A stretch of DNA of 64,000 bases. It comes from Branchiostoma belcheri. Lineage: Eukaryota; Chordata; Leptocardii; Amphioxiformes; Branchiostomatidae. The position numbers were made by a program, and so were the translations under genes. Below the pieces are notes generated by a model. It made no database searches. It saw only the letters and a program-made list of their open reading frames with translations, and had not been told where the DNA came from. The stretch spans positions 732,394 to 796,393 of the forward strand of contig NW_017802480.1 in assembly GCF_001625305.1 (NCBI RefSeq). The letters run 5' to 3'. This document shows positions 1 through 12,600 of this stretch, piece after piece (the first letter of the stretch is position 1; every line of letters starts with the position of its first letter).

Positions 1-111
1 TGCATTGTGTAAAAACATCATCGTCTCTCTCCTCTGGGAGAATACTTTGGGGAGGATACACGTCCTAACAAACTTTTTAGGGAGGGTATCACTAGTGCAC
101 TGGGTGACCTT

Positions 112-600
112 TTGTTCATGGTTCTTAGAACTGAGACATATTTTACCACTTTCTGTTTAAGTTCTGAAGAATGCACTCAAAAGTATGTACACCCAATTGT
201 TCACCTGCCCTTGTGGCTTACCTTGTTCATGTATATGTAGCTCTCTGTAAACCAAACATACTGCACTGTACATAATGTACAATACTTGATGCTGTAAAAA
301 ACACCTCTTCTCTCCATACTTTTGTAAAAGGAGTCTTGAGCACATTTTCTCCAAAATGTTATATCTCCTTGTCTTGCCTTGCCTTGCCGTGTTCCCAATC
401 TTGTTGATGGTTCTCTGCAACTTATCCTAGGAGAGGTACTTGTAAAATGACTCTGCAAGGATACTATCAGAAAGATACGCATCTTTTTTCTTGAGTGTCT
501 GGCCAAAGTCTATCTCCTTCCCTTGCCCAGCCCGTGTTCCCGTGAAGCGTTTTTGTTCATGGTTCTCTGTAGCTTGACCAGGTTCTCCTGCGTTGTGGCT
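112..600 (-). repeat. Degenerate tandem array spanning the end of the last coding exon and the 3' UTR
   Basis: The stretch 437-600, which includes the stop codon, has a visible partial copy at about 315-440. Shared elements are TTGTAAAA, TATCTCCTT, CCTTGCC, CGTGTTCCC and GATGGTTCTCTG. Weaker copies of the GTTCATGGTTCT piece occur near 115 and 223. The copies are diverged and indel-rich, and none preserves the reading frame. Confidence 0.65.
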
Positions 601-679
601 GCCGTCGGGTCCAGCTCGATCGACTTCTTGTAGCAGCGCTCGGCCTCGGGGTACTTCCCCCACCTGTGGTACAGCACAC
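510..679 (-). CDS. TMTC4: TMTC4 coding exon 17 (last TPR, stop codon)
   Basis: Residues 737-792: [55 protein letters not shown], then TAG. The VLYHRWG...A...Y..S..LDPTA pattern is the conserved C-terminal TPR of the family; the short basic tail is not conserved. Acceptor CTCCCCAG. The 3' part lies in a degenerate tandem array (see 112-600). Confidence 0.94.
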
Positions 680-3600
680 CTGGGGAGAACAGGTGAGAAA
701 AACGTCAACTTTTGTTTGTTTGTTTGTTTATTTCGATCCCCATTAGTGCTTAAAAGCACTATTCTTCCTGGGGTCAATAAAATAAAACATAGATAACAAA
801 ACTTTGTACATAATGATGATTACAAAATAATAAAGTAAGTTCAAAATCAATAGGAGAGGTCAGAGGTCGACCTAAAAAAAGCACAGAATAATCTGAACAT
901 AATCCAGAGTTGTACGTAACAACAAAGGTGCCAACAAAATTAACAAAGGTATAAATAACTTAAATAACTGAATAGAACATAATGTCTAACTGATCATAAT
1001 TCCAAAGAAAAGATGAATATAACAAATTGATCAGCCATATATAAATAACTCTTCTGTAAACATATATAGTTACAAGTATAGTCTTAATCACTGCATTCAA
1101 AGTGTTCATAGAATGCCCCGATAGCACGAAAAGTACAATATTATTGTAATGAAGTTACTATAGTGTTTATAGTTTAATAAGTCTGAAAGTTCTTTGCACA
1201 AACCAATATTTTCACCTGCTGGGCCAGCTGTACAAGGTGGACCGTTTGCCACTTTTCTCAATATTGTACTATAACAAAATTTTGAAATCTTGACCCTATT
1301 GAACACTATTTTTCCTGCATTTTGAAGGTAGCTTTCCACATCTTTACTCATTGATTTTGTCTGAGTGTCAAAGATGACAGATTGGGCAAAATTTCATGAG
1401 CAGTATAATTCTTTCAAATGACAGAAAGATAGACGCTGGCTAGGACACTGCAACTGTTAACAGGAACTGTTAAAATGAAAAATCTCGCAGCCTAAAACAT
1501 CAGCAACACCATTTCTGCCAGCAGTGGGAAACAGTTTAGGAACGACAGCTCTATAATCACCCAGCATGTGGGGCTCTGCAGGTATAAGATAAAGCTCCCA
1601 GCGTCAGCCTGACGCCAGTTCTCTCACTCCCAGCTTTGTGGAACACTGATGTTGCCATAACTACCGACAATTACCCTCCCAGCGGAGAACTGTAAGTACA
1701 GGCTGTACCACACACGGAGGTGCTCTTCATGCTTCAAATACTTCATATATCGGGGCTTGAAATAATTTTGTTTTTTCTGCATACCTACCTACACTGGTAT
1801 GGGTAGCATTCAAGCACAACATGCACTTTTTCACTCTTCTAACAGACTTGAAATATGTTTGTCTCCAAATCTGCACTGGTACAGTTAGCATTCAGAATTA
1901 CCTGCACTAAACAAATTTTTCCTGCAGCACTCATTGTCTTCAACTTTTAGCCCATGAAAAGCACTGCTTGGACTATGATTCTAGTTGTACTGGTAATACG
2001 TCTAATGTCATGCTGTATTCTAGTATAATGTAACTTTGAAAAATGCCCAATTTTTGGTGGGGCCGAGTTGCAGACTGGATTTATAGTGGAACAGTGCAGG
2101 TCAGGGGCAGGAAGGCGTCAGAAATACCCAGGCTCAAATACCTGACTGTGTAAGGCTTTAACTTTACCTATACCTGCATATGTAGGTGGTACATGTATTT
2201 CCAGCCCTGTATTTCATTTACCACACGTGGTGTCATAATGCAAAGTAGAAGCTACACTCTCAGTTTCTTTTCCAAATGTCAGACGAGCCTTAGGAGGGAG
2301 TCAATCAAACCATGTCAGGTTTCCAGCTATGTGCAGCTGGTAATTACTGTAATAGTCCCCTAAAATAGCACATTTTGGCACAACTGAGTTCCTTTATTAA
2401 TGGCAGAGGTTTTTGTAAGCTGTTGCACAGAAAGTTGACTCTTGGCAGAATGATTTTTTGCATCCACATCCACAAAGAAGAGTTACCTAAAAAATCAAGC
2501 CACTGAGTAAAGATTCAGACAAACAACAGACATTTCAGATGGTAGTAACTATCTTTTATCAGAATGCACAGAACCATTCACACAACTGCAGTGAACGTTT
2601 CTATGGTAGTTTGCTGCCCTAGGCAAAAGTTTTTATAAGCTTACCATTCAGAAAGTTGAACTTTCATGAAGGTTAGACATCCATGTACTAGAGCATTACA
2701 TAATAATTGTACAGAATAAATCAAGCGACTGGATAGATTTTATGAAGAGTCTGATGTTTCAGATAGCATCTACTACTAGTATCTTTCATCTTTCAACCTT
2801 TTTTCAATGTTTGCTACATACCCAGGTTTCCATGGTAGTTCGCTGCCTTTGGGCTCTTGTCTATGGCTCTCCAGTACAGCTTCTCAGCCTCCTGTGGGCA
2901 CAAATTTACCATTACAGACAGAGGTATAAAAAGAGAAATATCTCCCCAAATGGCATGGCGTTCAAAGCAAGGCAAGACAATTCTTCAAGCAGTTCCCAAA
3001 TAGGAATTTTCTAGCACGTTAAGCTCTAGTCTAAGAGAAAATTATCTTTTAAAATGGCAATTTTGTAAATATGCCATGGTGCCTTTTATTCTACTGCCCT
3101 TATCACTGTTACATGATATACTGTATGTGTAGGTACACTGTATCTCTCTACATCACTGCATTTGTACATGTACTTTATCACTCAGAGAAAGTCTGACAGG
3201 TGTGTTTCTGAGGTAAGGGAAGGTGGTGAAATCTCAATCTCTAAGATGTCTTGTTGATAAACTTAAGGAAATGTGAAAGGATGTATACCTGATACTTGCT
3301 GGCCTTGCCCAGTACGTTAGCCAGAGTAAACTGTATGGACGGGTCGTTTGGCAGAACCTTCACTGCCTCTTTCCCTACAACCTCAGCTTTACTCAAGTCT
3401 CCTGTGGGAAAAATGTACACTATTATTATAATAATAATATATGCCACCAGGGAACCCAAAATAGTGAGTTATCATGCTAAACCACAATCATAGTGACTGT
3501 CATAGATTATATAGATACATGTACATGTGTGAACACACAGAAATCTTCTGTGAAAGAAAAAGTACATTCAAGCCACCATCAGGACCCAAAAATATACATT

Positions 3601-6600
3601 TTCAGGTCTCATCAAGCAAGACCTACCTAGCTACAAAGTTTGATGACAATCCATTCATAGCTTCCTGAGTTATCGTGCTAAACCGCATAGTAGACATAGA
3701 TACATGTACATACACGTACACACACACAGGAATCTCCTGTGAAAGAGAAAGTACATTTAAGCCACCAGGAGGACCCCAAAATCTAAATATTTTCAGGTCT
3801 CATCAAGACATACCATAGGTACCAAGTTTCAATCAAAATCACCAATCCATTCATAGCATCTTGAGGTATCGTGCTATAGCTACATGTAAACCACACACAT
3901 ACATGTACATGTACATACACATGCACAAAGAAAAGGAAACTAGGTCTCTCACCAAGGTTGTCCAGTAGAACAATCATGTTGGTCCATGCGAGGGTGTGTT
4001 GGGGTTTTAGAAGGGTAGCGTTTCTCCAGGCGTTCAGTGCATCACCGTGCTGCTTCAGCTCCAAATACTGTGGAAAATACAAACGGGCTTCAAGTTTTTT
4101 CAATCACTGGACAAAAAATCTGGGATCTTAGATGAAAATCATAACTTTTTATAAAAATCCTGTCTGTACATGTTATTTTGGTCTCCAGTGCACTACGACA
4201 TACTGGTACTCGTCAACTACCGGTACATGCATGTAGACACGCAGTCAACTACAATATGTCTTCAAATACTAACAGAAGCAGTGGATTGCTCATTTCTTGA
4301 CAAAGAAAGGAGTTGTACAGTAGAAAAATTCTTGTGTTGGAAATTACAGCTTAATCTTGCTTCAAAATGCCCTCTAAGGCTGTCTGTATACAGACCAGGT
4401 TGCCCAGGTTGTAGTAACAGTCAGGATATTTTGCAGGTTACCCAGGTTTACCCAGGTTGTAGTACATGTAATGGTTGTGATATTTACCAGGTTGCCGAGG
4501 TTGTAGTAACAGTCGGGATATTTCCTCCTGTGTTTGATGGCAGTCCAGTAGCTCTGCTCGGCTAACTGTGGTTTCTTCAGCTGAGCCTGCACGATCCCCA
4601 GGTTCATCCAGGCTGCAGCAAACTCTGGTCTACAGAAAACATGATACAGACTGTTAATTTCAAACAGAAATTGACTCCTGTGTTTGATGGCTGTCCAGTA
4701 GCTCTGCTCGGCTAACTGTGGTTTCTTCAGCTGAGCCTGCACGATCCCCAGGTTCATCCAGGCTGCTGCAAACTCTGGTCTAAAAGGAAAAAAACATGGC
4801 TTCATGAATAGAAAAAATACAATGAACAAGCACCTATCTGTATCTTGCCTGTATTGTACTGCTTGGGAGGTCAGGTTTCTGGACTAAAATATGGCATTAA
4901 ATCTGAAGATAAAAAGCAGTGTAAGTTGGCTTTTTTTTTAAAATCAAATTTGTTGAAAGTGAGTTTGTCTGGCCTATACATGTACAACCAAACGTTTTTG
5001 TAACTTTCCAAAACTCATCAACTCTGTTATGGGTACTGCTACATACTTAAAGAAAATGGTTCATCTTGAAGGCATTTCATTGAGAAAATACTTTTGGGAC
5101 CAGGTTAATGTGATAGCCAATGCCTAAAGAAGACATCACTGTCCCTTTGGCACATTTTGGCCATTGCAAACTGGACATTTTTCCCAAGGAAATAGGAAAT
5201 CCTTCATCTCTAAGGGTCACAAAGGACATTTAGATAAGAAAATAATTTTGGTCCTTTTAAGTTTTATGTATTTCTTGACGTATTTACCAGTCCCTAAAGA
5301 AGACATCACCATTCCTTCGGTCCATTGTGGCCATTTCAAAGTGGACATTTTTCCCAAGAAATTACAAAACTCTTCATCTCTAAGAGTCAGAGGACATTTA
5401 GATAAGAAAATAATTTTGGTCCTTTTAAGTTAACTTTTATGTAATACTATGTCTTGATGCCAGTCCCTAAAGAAGACATCACCATTCCTTGGTTCCATTT
5501 TGGCCATTTCAAACTCTACATTTGTCATGCTTGCACATTTTGCCCCCTACTAACCCTGCTCTCCTCTACATTTTGTACATTACTGTCCTAACAGCACATT
5601 AGGAGTGCAGTAAGGTTTATCAGACAGACACAGTGCAATACAGCCTAGACAGGGATGGGTTTGTAGGTACATTTGCGGGTAGATGTAAACCTAAATGTGA
5701 ACCAAAATCCAAGTTTCCAAATGTACAAATGCTGATAACAAAATCTGTGATTTCCAGTTGACTGTACATCAATGCAGTTGTTGAACTCAGAACATAAGTT
5801 GGTAAAGGTCAGAATAAATAGTTCAAAATGAATTGGGTTGTAGTATTAGTGCCCTGCCTCTGGCCCTAGAAGTTGTGAGTTCTGATCCTGACTGTTGTCA
5901 TTCACCCATGTACATTTACTATTCATTGTATGAAAAAGACAGGAATTTCCCTAGCACAATGAACCTAGCTGTAAATACTGTACATATTAACATCTGTCTT
6001 CTCTGTCATGACCAGTTTAAGATTAGCTCAATTCATTGAGTAGATGAAGGTAAGATTCAAGACACAGTATAAAGAAGAAAACTGTTGCTCAAGCAACTTA
6101 ACTGGATACATTTTGAAAATCTTTCAGTTTTCTAGTGTTCACTGAGTTCATTTGAGATAAAGTGGTTCAAGATCAATTCCACTTGACTTTCCTAATTTTA
6201 AAACTCACCTGATCTGTACAGCTCTCTCCAGCAGTAGCTCTGCCTCCCCTAACTCCCCCCTGTCCTTCAGTATGTTAGCCAGGTTGTTCATGGTCTGGTC
6301 GTACTCTGGGTTCAGTCTGGGGAAACATCAGGCACTCACATTTAATTGCTGATAGTAACTAGATAAAGACAAAGACAAACTCTTGCCCTGACTGAAATAA
6401 CCCATTAGTTAACGGACACAGACAGTATGCCAACATTCATTTTGCTAAAATATTTTTTTGAAGTACCATTGTATCTCTAGGGATATACATTCATGTCTCT
6501 GGATGTATGACGACTATTAAATAGCTTTGAACAACGGTTGTAGTTAGAAGGCAAAGGTTGTATTAGGTGTAACAAGTCGTTTGGTGTAATATAACCAGCT

Positions 6601-9600
6601 GCTGCCGTGCCACATGCCTGCGAAGCTGGTGTGTCTATACCTCAAGGGGTGGTTATACCAGCTATACAGAAGTTAACACAGTTTTTACTGTAATATTAGT
6701 ACTAACCTGAGTGCATGTCTGTAAGCTGCTATAGCGACATCTGTACGACCCTGGTCTCCTCGGATTTTTCCTATGTTGTAATGAACCTGGGAGAGGAACA
6801 CACAAGGAAAGCTCATGAATGTGACTAATAACAATTATGATTGTAACCCTTTTAATATTTTATTCAGTACACTTTAACTTTAAAAGATGAAACACAAAAA
6901 GGTAACTAGATGTTTTCCTGTGTCTCACCTTAGCGTTTAGTGGACAGACCCTGAGTCCTGATGTGAACAGGGCCTCCTCTGTAACCCACTCTGCACTTCT
7001 CTGGGAACACAAAAGCATCAAACTTAAATACAAATAAATTAAGCAACAGGTCAACAGTCAGATGCATCCACATGTCAATCTTTCATCAGTGACTGAGAAT
7101 AAAAGTGTCAGGATGTAGTTCATTTCCTTAACTCTTTACAAAAATTATCTGGAAATAGCTGTACTACTCAACTCAGACTAAACTATTACTATAAGGTTCA
7201 AGTTCAAGTAAGGTAAAATCTTTCTTACCACTGTACATCTGATGATGTTGAAAACAATTATCAACCCCAGGAAAGCCTGAATAACCTGAAAAAACATGGT
7301 TCACTGTAAGAAGTCCAATAAACAACGGCAATGGTTTCTGAACAGTTTTTAGTGTGATCCGCACTTCCTAATTTCTTAGTGGTTCAGGTAAAATTTGTCT
7401 GATGCAGGTTATTTTCAATGTTACCTGCACCAGTGTAGATATACAGAAAAAATAATTTCAAGCCCTGATGTTGAAGTATTGCCTCTCTTCTACATTGTAT
7501 TATGACAAATCTGGGGTAACAGCAGATGACGTCAAGAAAATCTGTTAGCTTTTGGCTGAAGAATGTAAGAAGGAAGCAGAGCTTCACATAATGGTTTGAT
7601 GGAGAGGATTCTTAAGTGAGATACCGGTAAGAGCTTTACTTAAGTCTTTCTAGTATGTGGCTCAAGTACAGGAAGCAGTGCGATATAATTATTCCCTCAA
7701 GAAAATGCACGTAAACCTGATACATTCTGGCACTTTTGGCGATTTCGGAAAATGAAACTTTGGCTCAAAAACAGGAAGCAAGAAAAATCTTTATGTCATC
7801 AAGAAAGCATGTACATTGTAAACCCTATATATTCTGGCACATTCAACATTTTTTTTAATGGTCATCATGTACAGACTTTACTGTCTTTGTTCTGACTTGT
7901 GTGTGGATCAGAAACAGGAAGCAGTAAGGTGTAATGTCTTTCAAGGACCTGCACGTAAGCAAAATTCATTCTGGGACATCTGTTGTTTTCTGAAGTGGTC
8001 ATTATATATATGTACAGTATTTGTTCTTTTGACAGTGTGACTTGTATGTGGCTCAAAAATAGAAAGCAAGAAGAATGCTCATATGCCATTAAAAAAGTAA
8101 TAAATGATAGTTCTTGCACAACCAATGATTGAATATTTTCAAGTGGTCGCTACATACAGACTTTGTTCTTTTGACAATCTGACATGTGTGTGGCTCAAAA
8201 ATAGAAGCAAGAAGGATGCTTATATGCCATTAATGTCCTGCACATATATAGACATAATACATTCTGGTACATGTGATGTTTTCTGAGGTGGTCATTACAT
8301 ACAGACTTTGTTTTTCTGACAATCATTCTGACTTGTGGCTCAAAAACAGAAAGCAAGAAGGAACTGCACATGAGCCAGACATATTCTGGCAGATCCAACA
8401 TTTTCTGAAGTGGTCGTTACATACATTACAGTATTTGTGTTCTTGACAATCTGACTTATGTGCGGCTCAAAAACAGATGTTCATGTCATCAAGAAACTGC
8501 ACGTAGACCTGATACATTCTGGCACATGCAACATTTCCCGAAATGATGGTTAATACAGAATTTGTCATTTTGACAGCATGACTTTGAAAAGTCACCAGCA
8601 AATCTCTGGTTTCAAGAAACTGCACAAATGCTCAATATATTCTGGTATATCTATCATTTTCTGAAGTGATTGTCACACAAAAAATCTGTAATCCTTTGAA
8701 AGCAATACTTTAGAAAGTCACTTACAAGCAAATCTATGGTTTCAAGAAAGTGTATCAACATGCAATACATTCTGGCACATTCGGCATCTAAATATTAAGG
8801 GATGGTTACGTACAAAATCTGTTATCTTTTGACAGCACGGCAGTTTGGGAAAGTCACTAGCAAATCTATGGTTTCAAGAAAATGCCTACAAGACCAATAA
8901 ACATGACTGTACTGGTGCATTTGGCATTTACTGAAGCAATCATTTTACCAGCATGAGTATAGAAAAGCCATAAAATTCAAGTCAAGGTATCATTGTAAGT
9001 CCTTGCACTACAACTCAACATTTATTAAAGCTTTGCTGGATTCTTGGGACTTTACTGTAGTCATAAGCAAGTGCCTGGTATTCAAGTCAACAGTAATAAC
9101 TGTAACAGTATGATAAGACACTGAGTGACATTTTCATATTTTGCAGGGATTTCAGAATCTCCAGGGTCTTTACAAATGTACCTGTTCTGGTTGACATTTG
9201 ATAAAAGCTGCTGACAAGAAAATGACAGTGCTTTTTCATATCACTGCTCTGTCCATTCTAATACATGTATATAGTGACTAGCCCCTTCAACTCTGTCCAC
9301 CCACTTGCTACATATTATGTACACCACAGGGTGTCAGCTACAGCACCAGTTACCATAGGGATAGCCATCTAGTCCAGGTAACTGCCCTTAATCATTTTGT
9401 AAAAAGAGAAGAAACAGAGCAAAAACAATGTAGTTTCCCTCTGCAAAGATAAAGATAAAACAACTGCACCTTTTTCCAGTTACCATGGTGGCAGCCATCT
9501 TGTCCAGGTCATTGACCTCATGTGTTTAAAGAAGAAGAAACAAAGCAAAAAGAAAATATACAGTTGTGTTGTTTCCTCCTTCAAAGGTGAACATAAAAAA

Positions 9601-12600
9601 AAGGTACCTTTTTCCAGCTGCAGTGTTGACACAGTACGTTGGTTCCAGCCACGACCATCAACACGAACCCAGCACTGGGCAGGTACAGCACCCGCTCCGC
9701 TACCACAAACCCCACCGTGAAGAACAGGTTGCATGCTGGGAGAAAGGGCACAATCAGCACGGCTAGGCCCAAGGTGATGACCCTGAGGAAAGAAAGATAC
9801 AGAAGTTTTAGTTTGTCTTAAGAAAATGGTCAAAGTGTGGACAGGTAGTCACTACAAGTATATAGACAGGATTCTTAATACTTGTGTCAATGGGAAAATT
9901 ATATAAGGAACCACCAGTTTGTTCTTAATATGTAACATCTGTGTCCATAATATCACCAGGGTCCATAATATCGCCACCTTGAGAAATAGTGTGCTTAAAG
10001 ATAATTTTTACTGCAACATACCCTAGGTATGTACATTTGATGTGTGAAGGAGTGCATACCAAAAGTATGTTGCAGTAAAAAATATCTTTCAGCACACTAT
10101 TTCTCAAGGTGGCGATATTATGGACCCTGGTGATATTATGGACACAGATGTTAATGGTGGTCACAAGTACATGTACATGTGTACAATTTTAAAAAAAAAA
10201 CTTACAATGCAAGTCTAACAGTAACAATAATGAATCATAAGATTATGAAGAATCATACAATGTAGTGCTCATAGATACTACAATGTATAAAGTACATTTT
10301 ACATTCTACACATGTAACAATACCATCCATAATTTAATGAGGTGTACTCTAAGCTTACTCTATGTACAACAATTACAAGTGAAATGAATAAAAAGTGTAA
10401 GAAGCTTTCAGAGATAACAATCACTTTTGCCTGGGGTTTTCTGACAGGAAAAGGCTGAGAGATCAAAGAGCTTGTATTACTACAAGGCTGTTAAAAACCT
10501 CTGTCTACTACAATGTATCTTGGTTGTGTAAAAGAAAACTCCTGTATCCTATACTTCTAGCAAATTTAACAAACCACGCATATAAGTTCAAAATAATCAA
10601 ACGAACAGTTATCAAGAATAGACAATCATACGATATGATGCTCATACTGATAGATAACTATAAAATAAATTTACATTCTATACAGCCATGTAACAATACA
10701 TTACGAAGTGAACTTCATACATTATAAAGTGAACTCTAAACTTACTCTACATGTATGTACAACAATGCTGATACAAGTGAGATGAATAAAAAGTGTAAGA
10801 GGCTTTCAGAGATAACAATCACTTTTGCCTGGGGTTTTCTGACAGGAAAAGGCTGAGAGATCAAAGAGCTAGTATTACTACAGGGCTGTTAAATACATTT
10901 TAAAGTACCTCAGTCTGTTGGGACTACTTTACTGTAGGTTACTGATTAGCCACTGAGGCAATACCGGATGGATTACAGCTATGACGCACGGAAGGAAATT
11001 GGAGAGGGAAGTCAGGAATATGAATGTACATTTTGTAGATGCTGTTACAGATAACTTTGAAACAGAACCTATATAACCATACAGTCGATACATGTCATAC
11101 AAGTGACCACTTGCATATTAAGGACAACCAGCCATTCACTGTCTTGGCAACTTTTTGGTGGTTCTTTAAGTTTAAGTTTAAACACTTGTCAAATGTACAT
11201 TTTGTACATTCGAACAGATATCTTTGAAACAGAAGCTATAACCAGAAAGTCAACCTGCAAGTATAGAAGTGACCATCTCTGCATATGGACCACCAACCAT
11301 TCTGGTAACTTAGCATGAAAGTTCATCTGTGTTGGTACAAGTCATGAAATGAAGACTAAATTTTAACTCCAACACAGAAATGAATTGGGACTTGAGCAAA
11401 TTTTTGGCTGATTCCATCAACCTTGTTTCCGCAATGGACCCGTCTACTCTTGGAACGTGACTTCTGTTAACTTTTTGGAATTTCCTTACTATTACTACTA
11501 AAATATTCTACAAGGACCATGATTGGGCCACTCACTCACTCACCCAGCCACCCACTCACGCAATCACTCACAAACTCACATCTCTTCTCTGCATCAGGAT
11601 AAATGAGGACCCGCCAGCTAAAATAGGTTCTTTGGTAACCAGGCTATGATTTATATCATATTATGTAATATTCTACAAGGACCATGATTGACGTATCAAT
11701 CATTCTAATCAAAGTTCTCCAGGCTTGACTGGAAATAGACTTTATCGATTTCCCATTTCCGACATGGGCTTTTCCCTGCCAGCCAATCAGGCCTAATGCT
11801 GCTATATTTCTTCACTTATCTATAATGGTGTGTGGTGTAGCTATAAGAAACTATATGCATTAGATAAACAAGAGTATGTTATGCTATACTTATAAGTATA
11901 GCATAACATGGAAAGTTACTGTTTTCAAATGTATGATATCATTTCTATGGGACTTGAAATTAAGTTCTCACTCAAATTCTACTCTTTGAAAAAGAGTTGT
12001 CAAGAATAGCATATTCTATCATTGTTAGTTCCTGCTTGGCCCTAATTCTGGTTTATTTGGCCACCAATCACTTTAAAAACAGCCTGAAATTGAGTCAAAG
12101 TACTAGTTACTGTAGTTCCGGCCCTTGCTTTATTTGGTAGCAAATCTAACTCAATCCAGCAATATTTCTTTATCTATCTATAATGGTGTGGCTAAAAAAG
12201 TCTACATGATACTACATCTATAGGCTATACAGGGCATATTTGGTTTATTTGGTCACCAATCACTTTAAAGGTAATCCTGTTATAGTTCTTTATTTGATGA
12301 TAAGACTAAAAACAGCCTGAAATTGAGTCAAAGTAGTTCCGGCCCTTGCTTTATTTGGCAGCAAATCTAACTCAATCCAACTATATTTCTTTATCTACAA
12401 ATGGTATGGCTAAAGAAAGACAGCATGATACTACATCTGTGTTGACAGCCACTCCACGGAGTAGGGCGAGTCCAATGGTGTTAGTTCTACATCTAGAGTC
12501 ACTGTGATAGAAGTTATATATATAAGTCAGGCTGTACAGGGTATATCTGGTTTATTTGGCCACCAATCACGTCTTTAAAGTAAATCCAGTTATACTTCAG

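Noticed and set aside
4374-4829. Reading the two exon 13 copies as two separate normal exons
   Set aside because: The upstream copy lacks a donor and the [11 protein letters not shown] end, so it cannot be a complete exon. At most it extends exon 13.
7680-8960. CRISPR-like array
   Set aside because: The units diverge along their whole length and lack alternating unique spacers. It is a eukaryotic intronic minisatellite.
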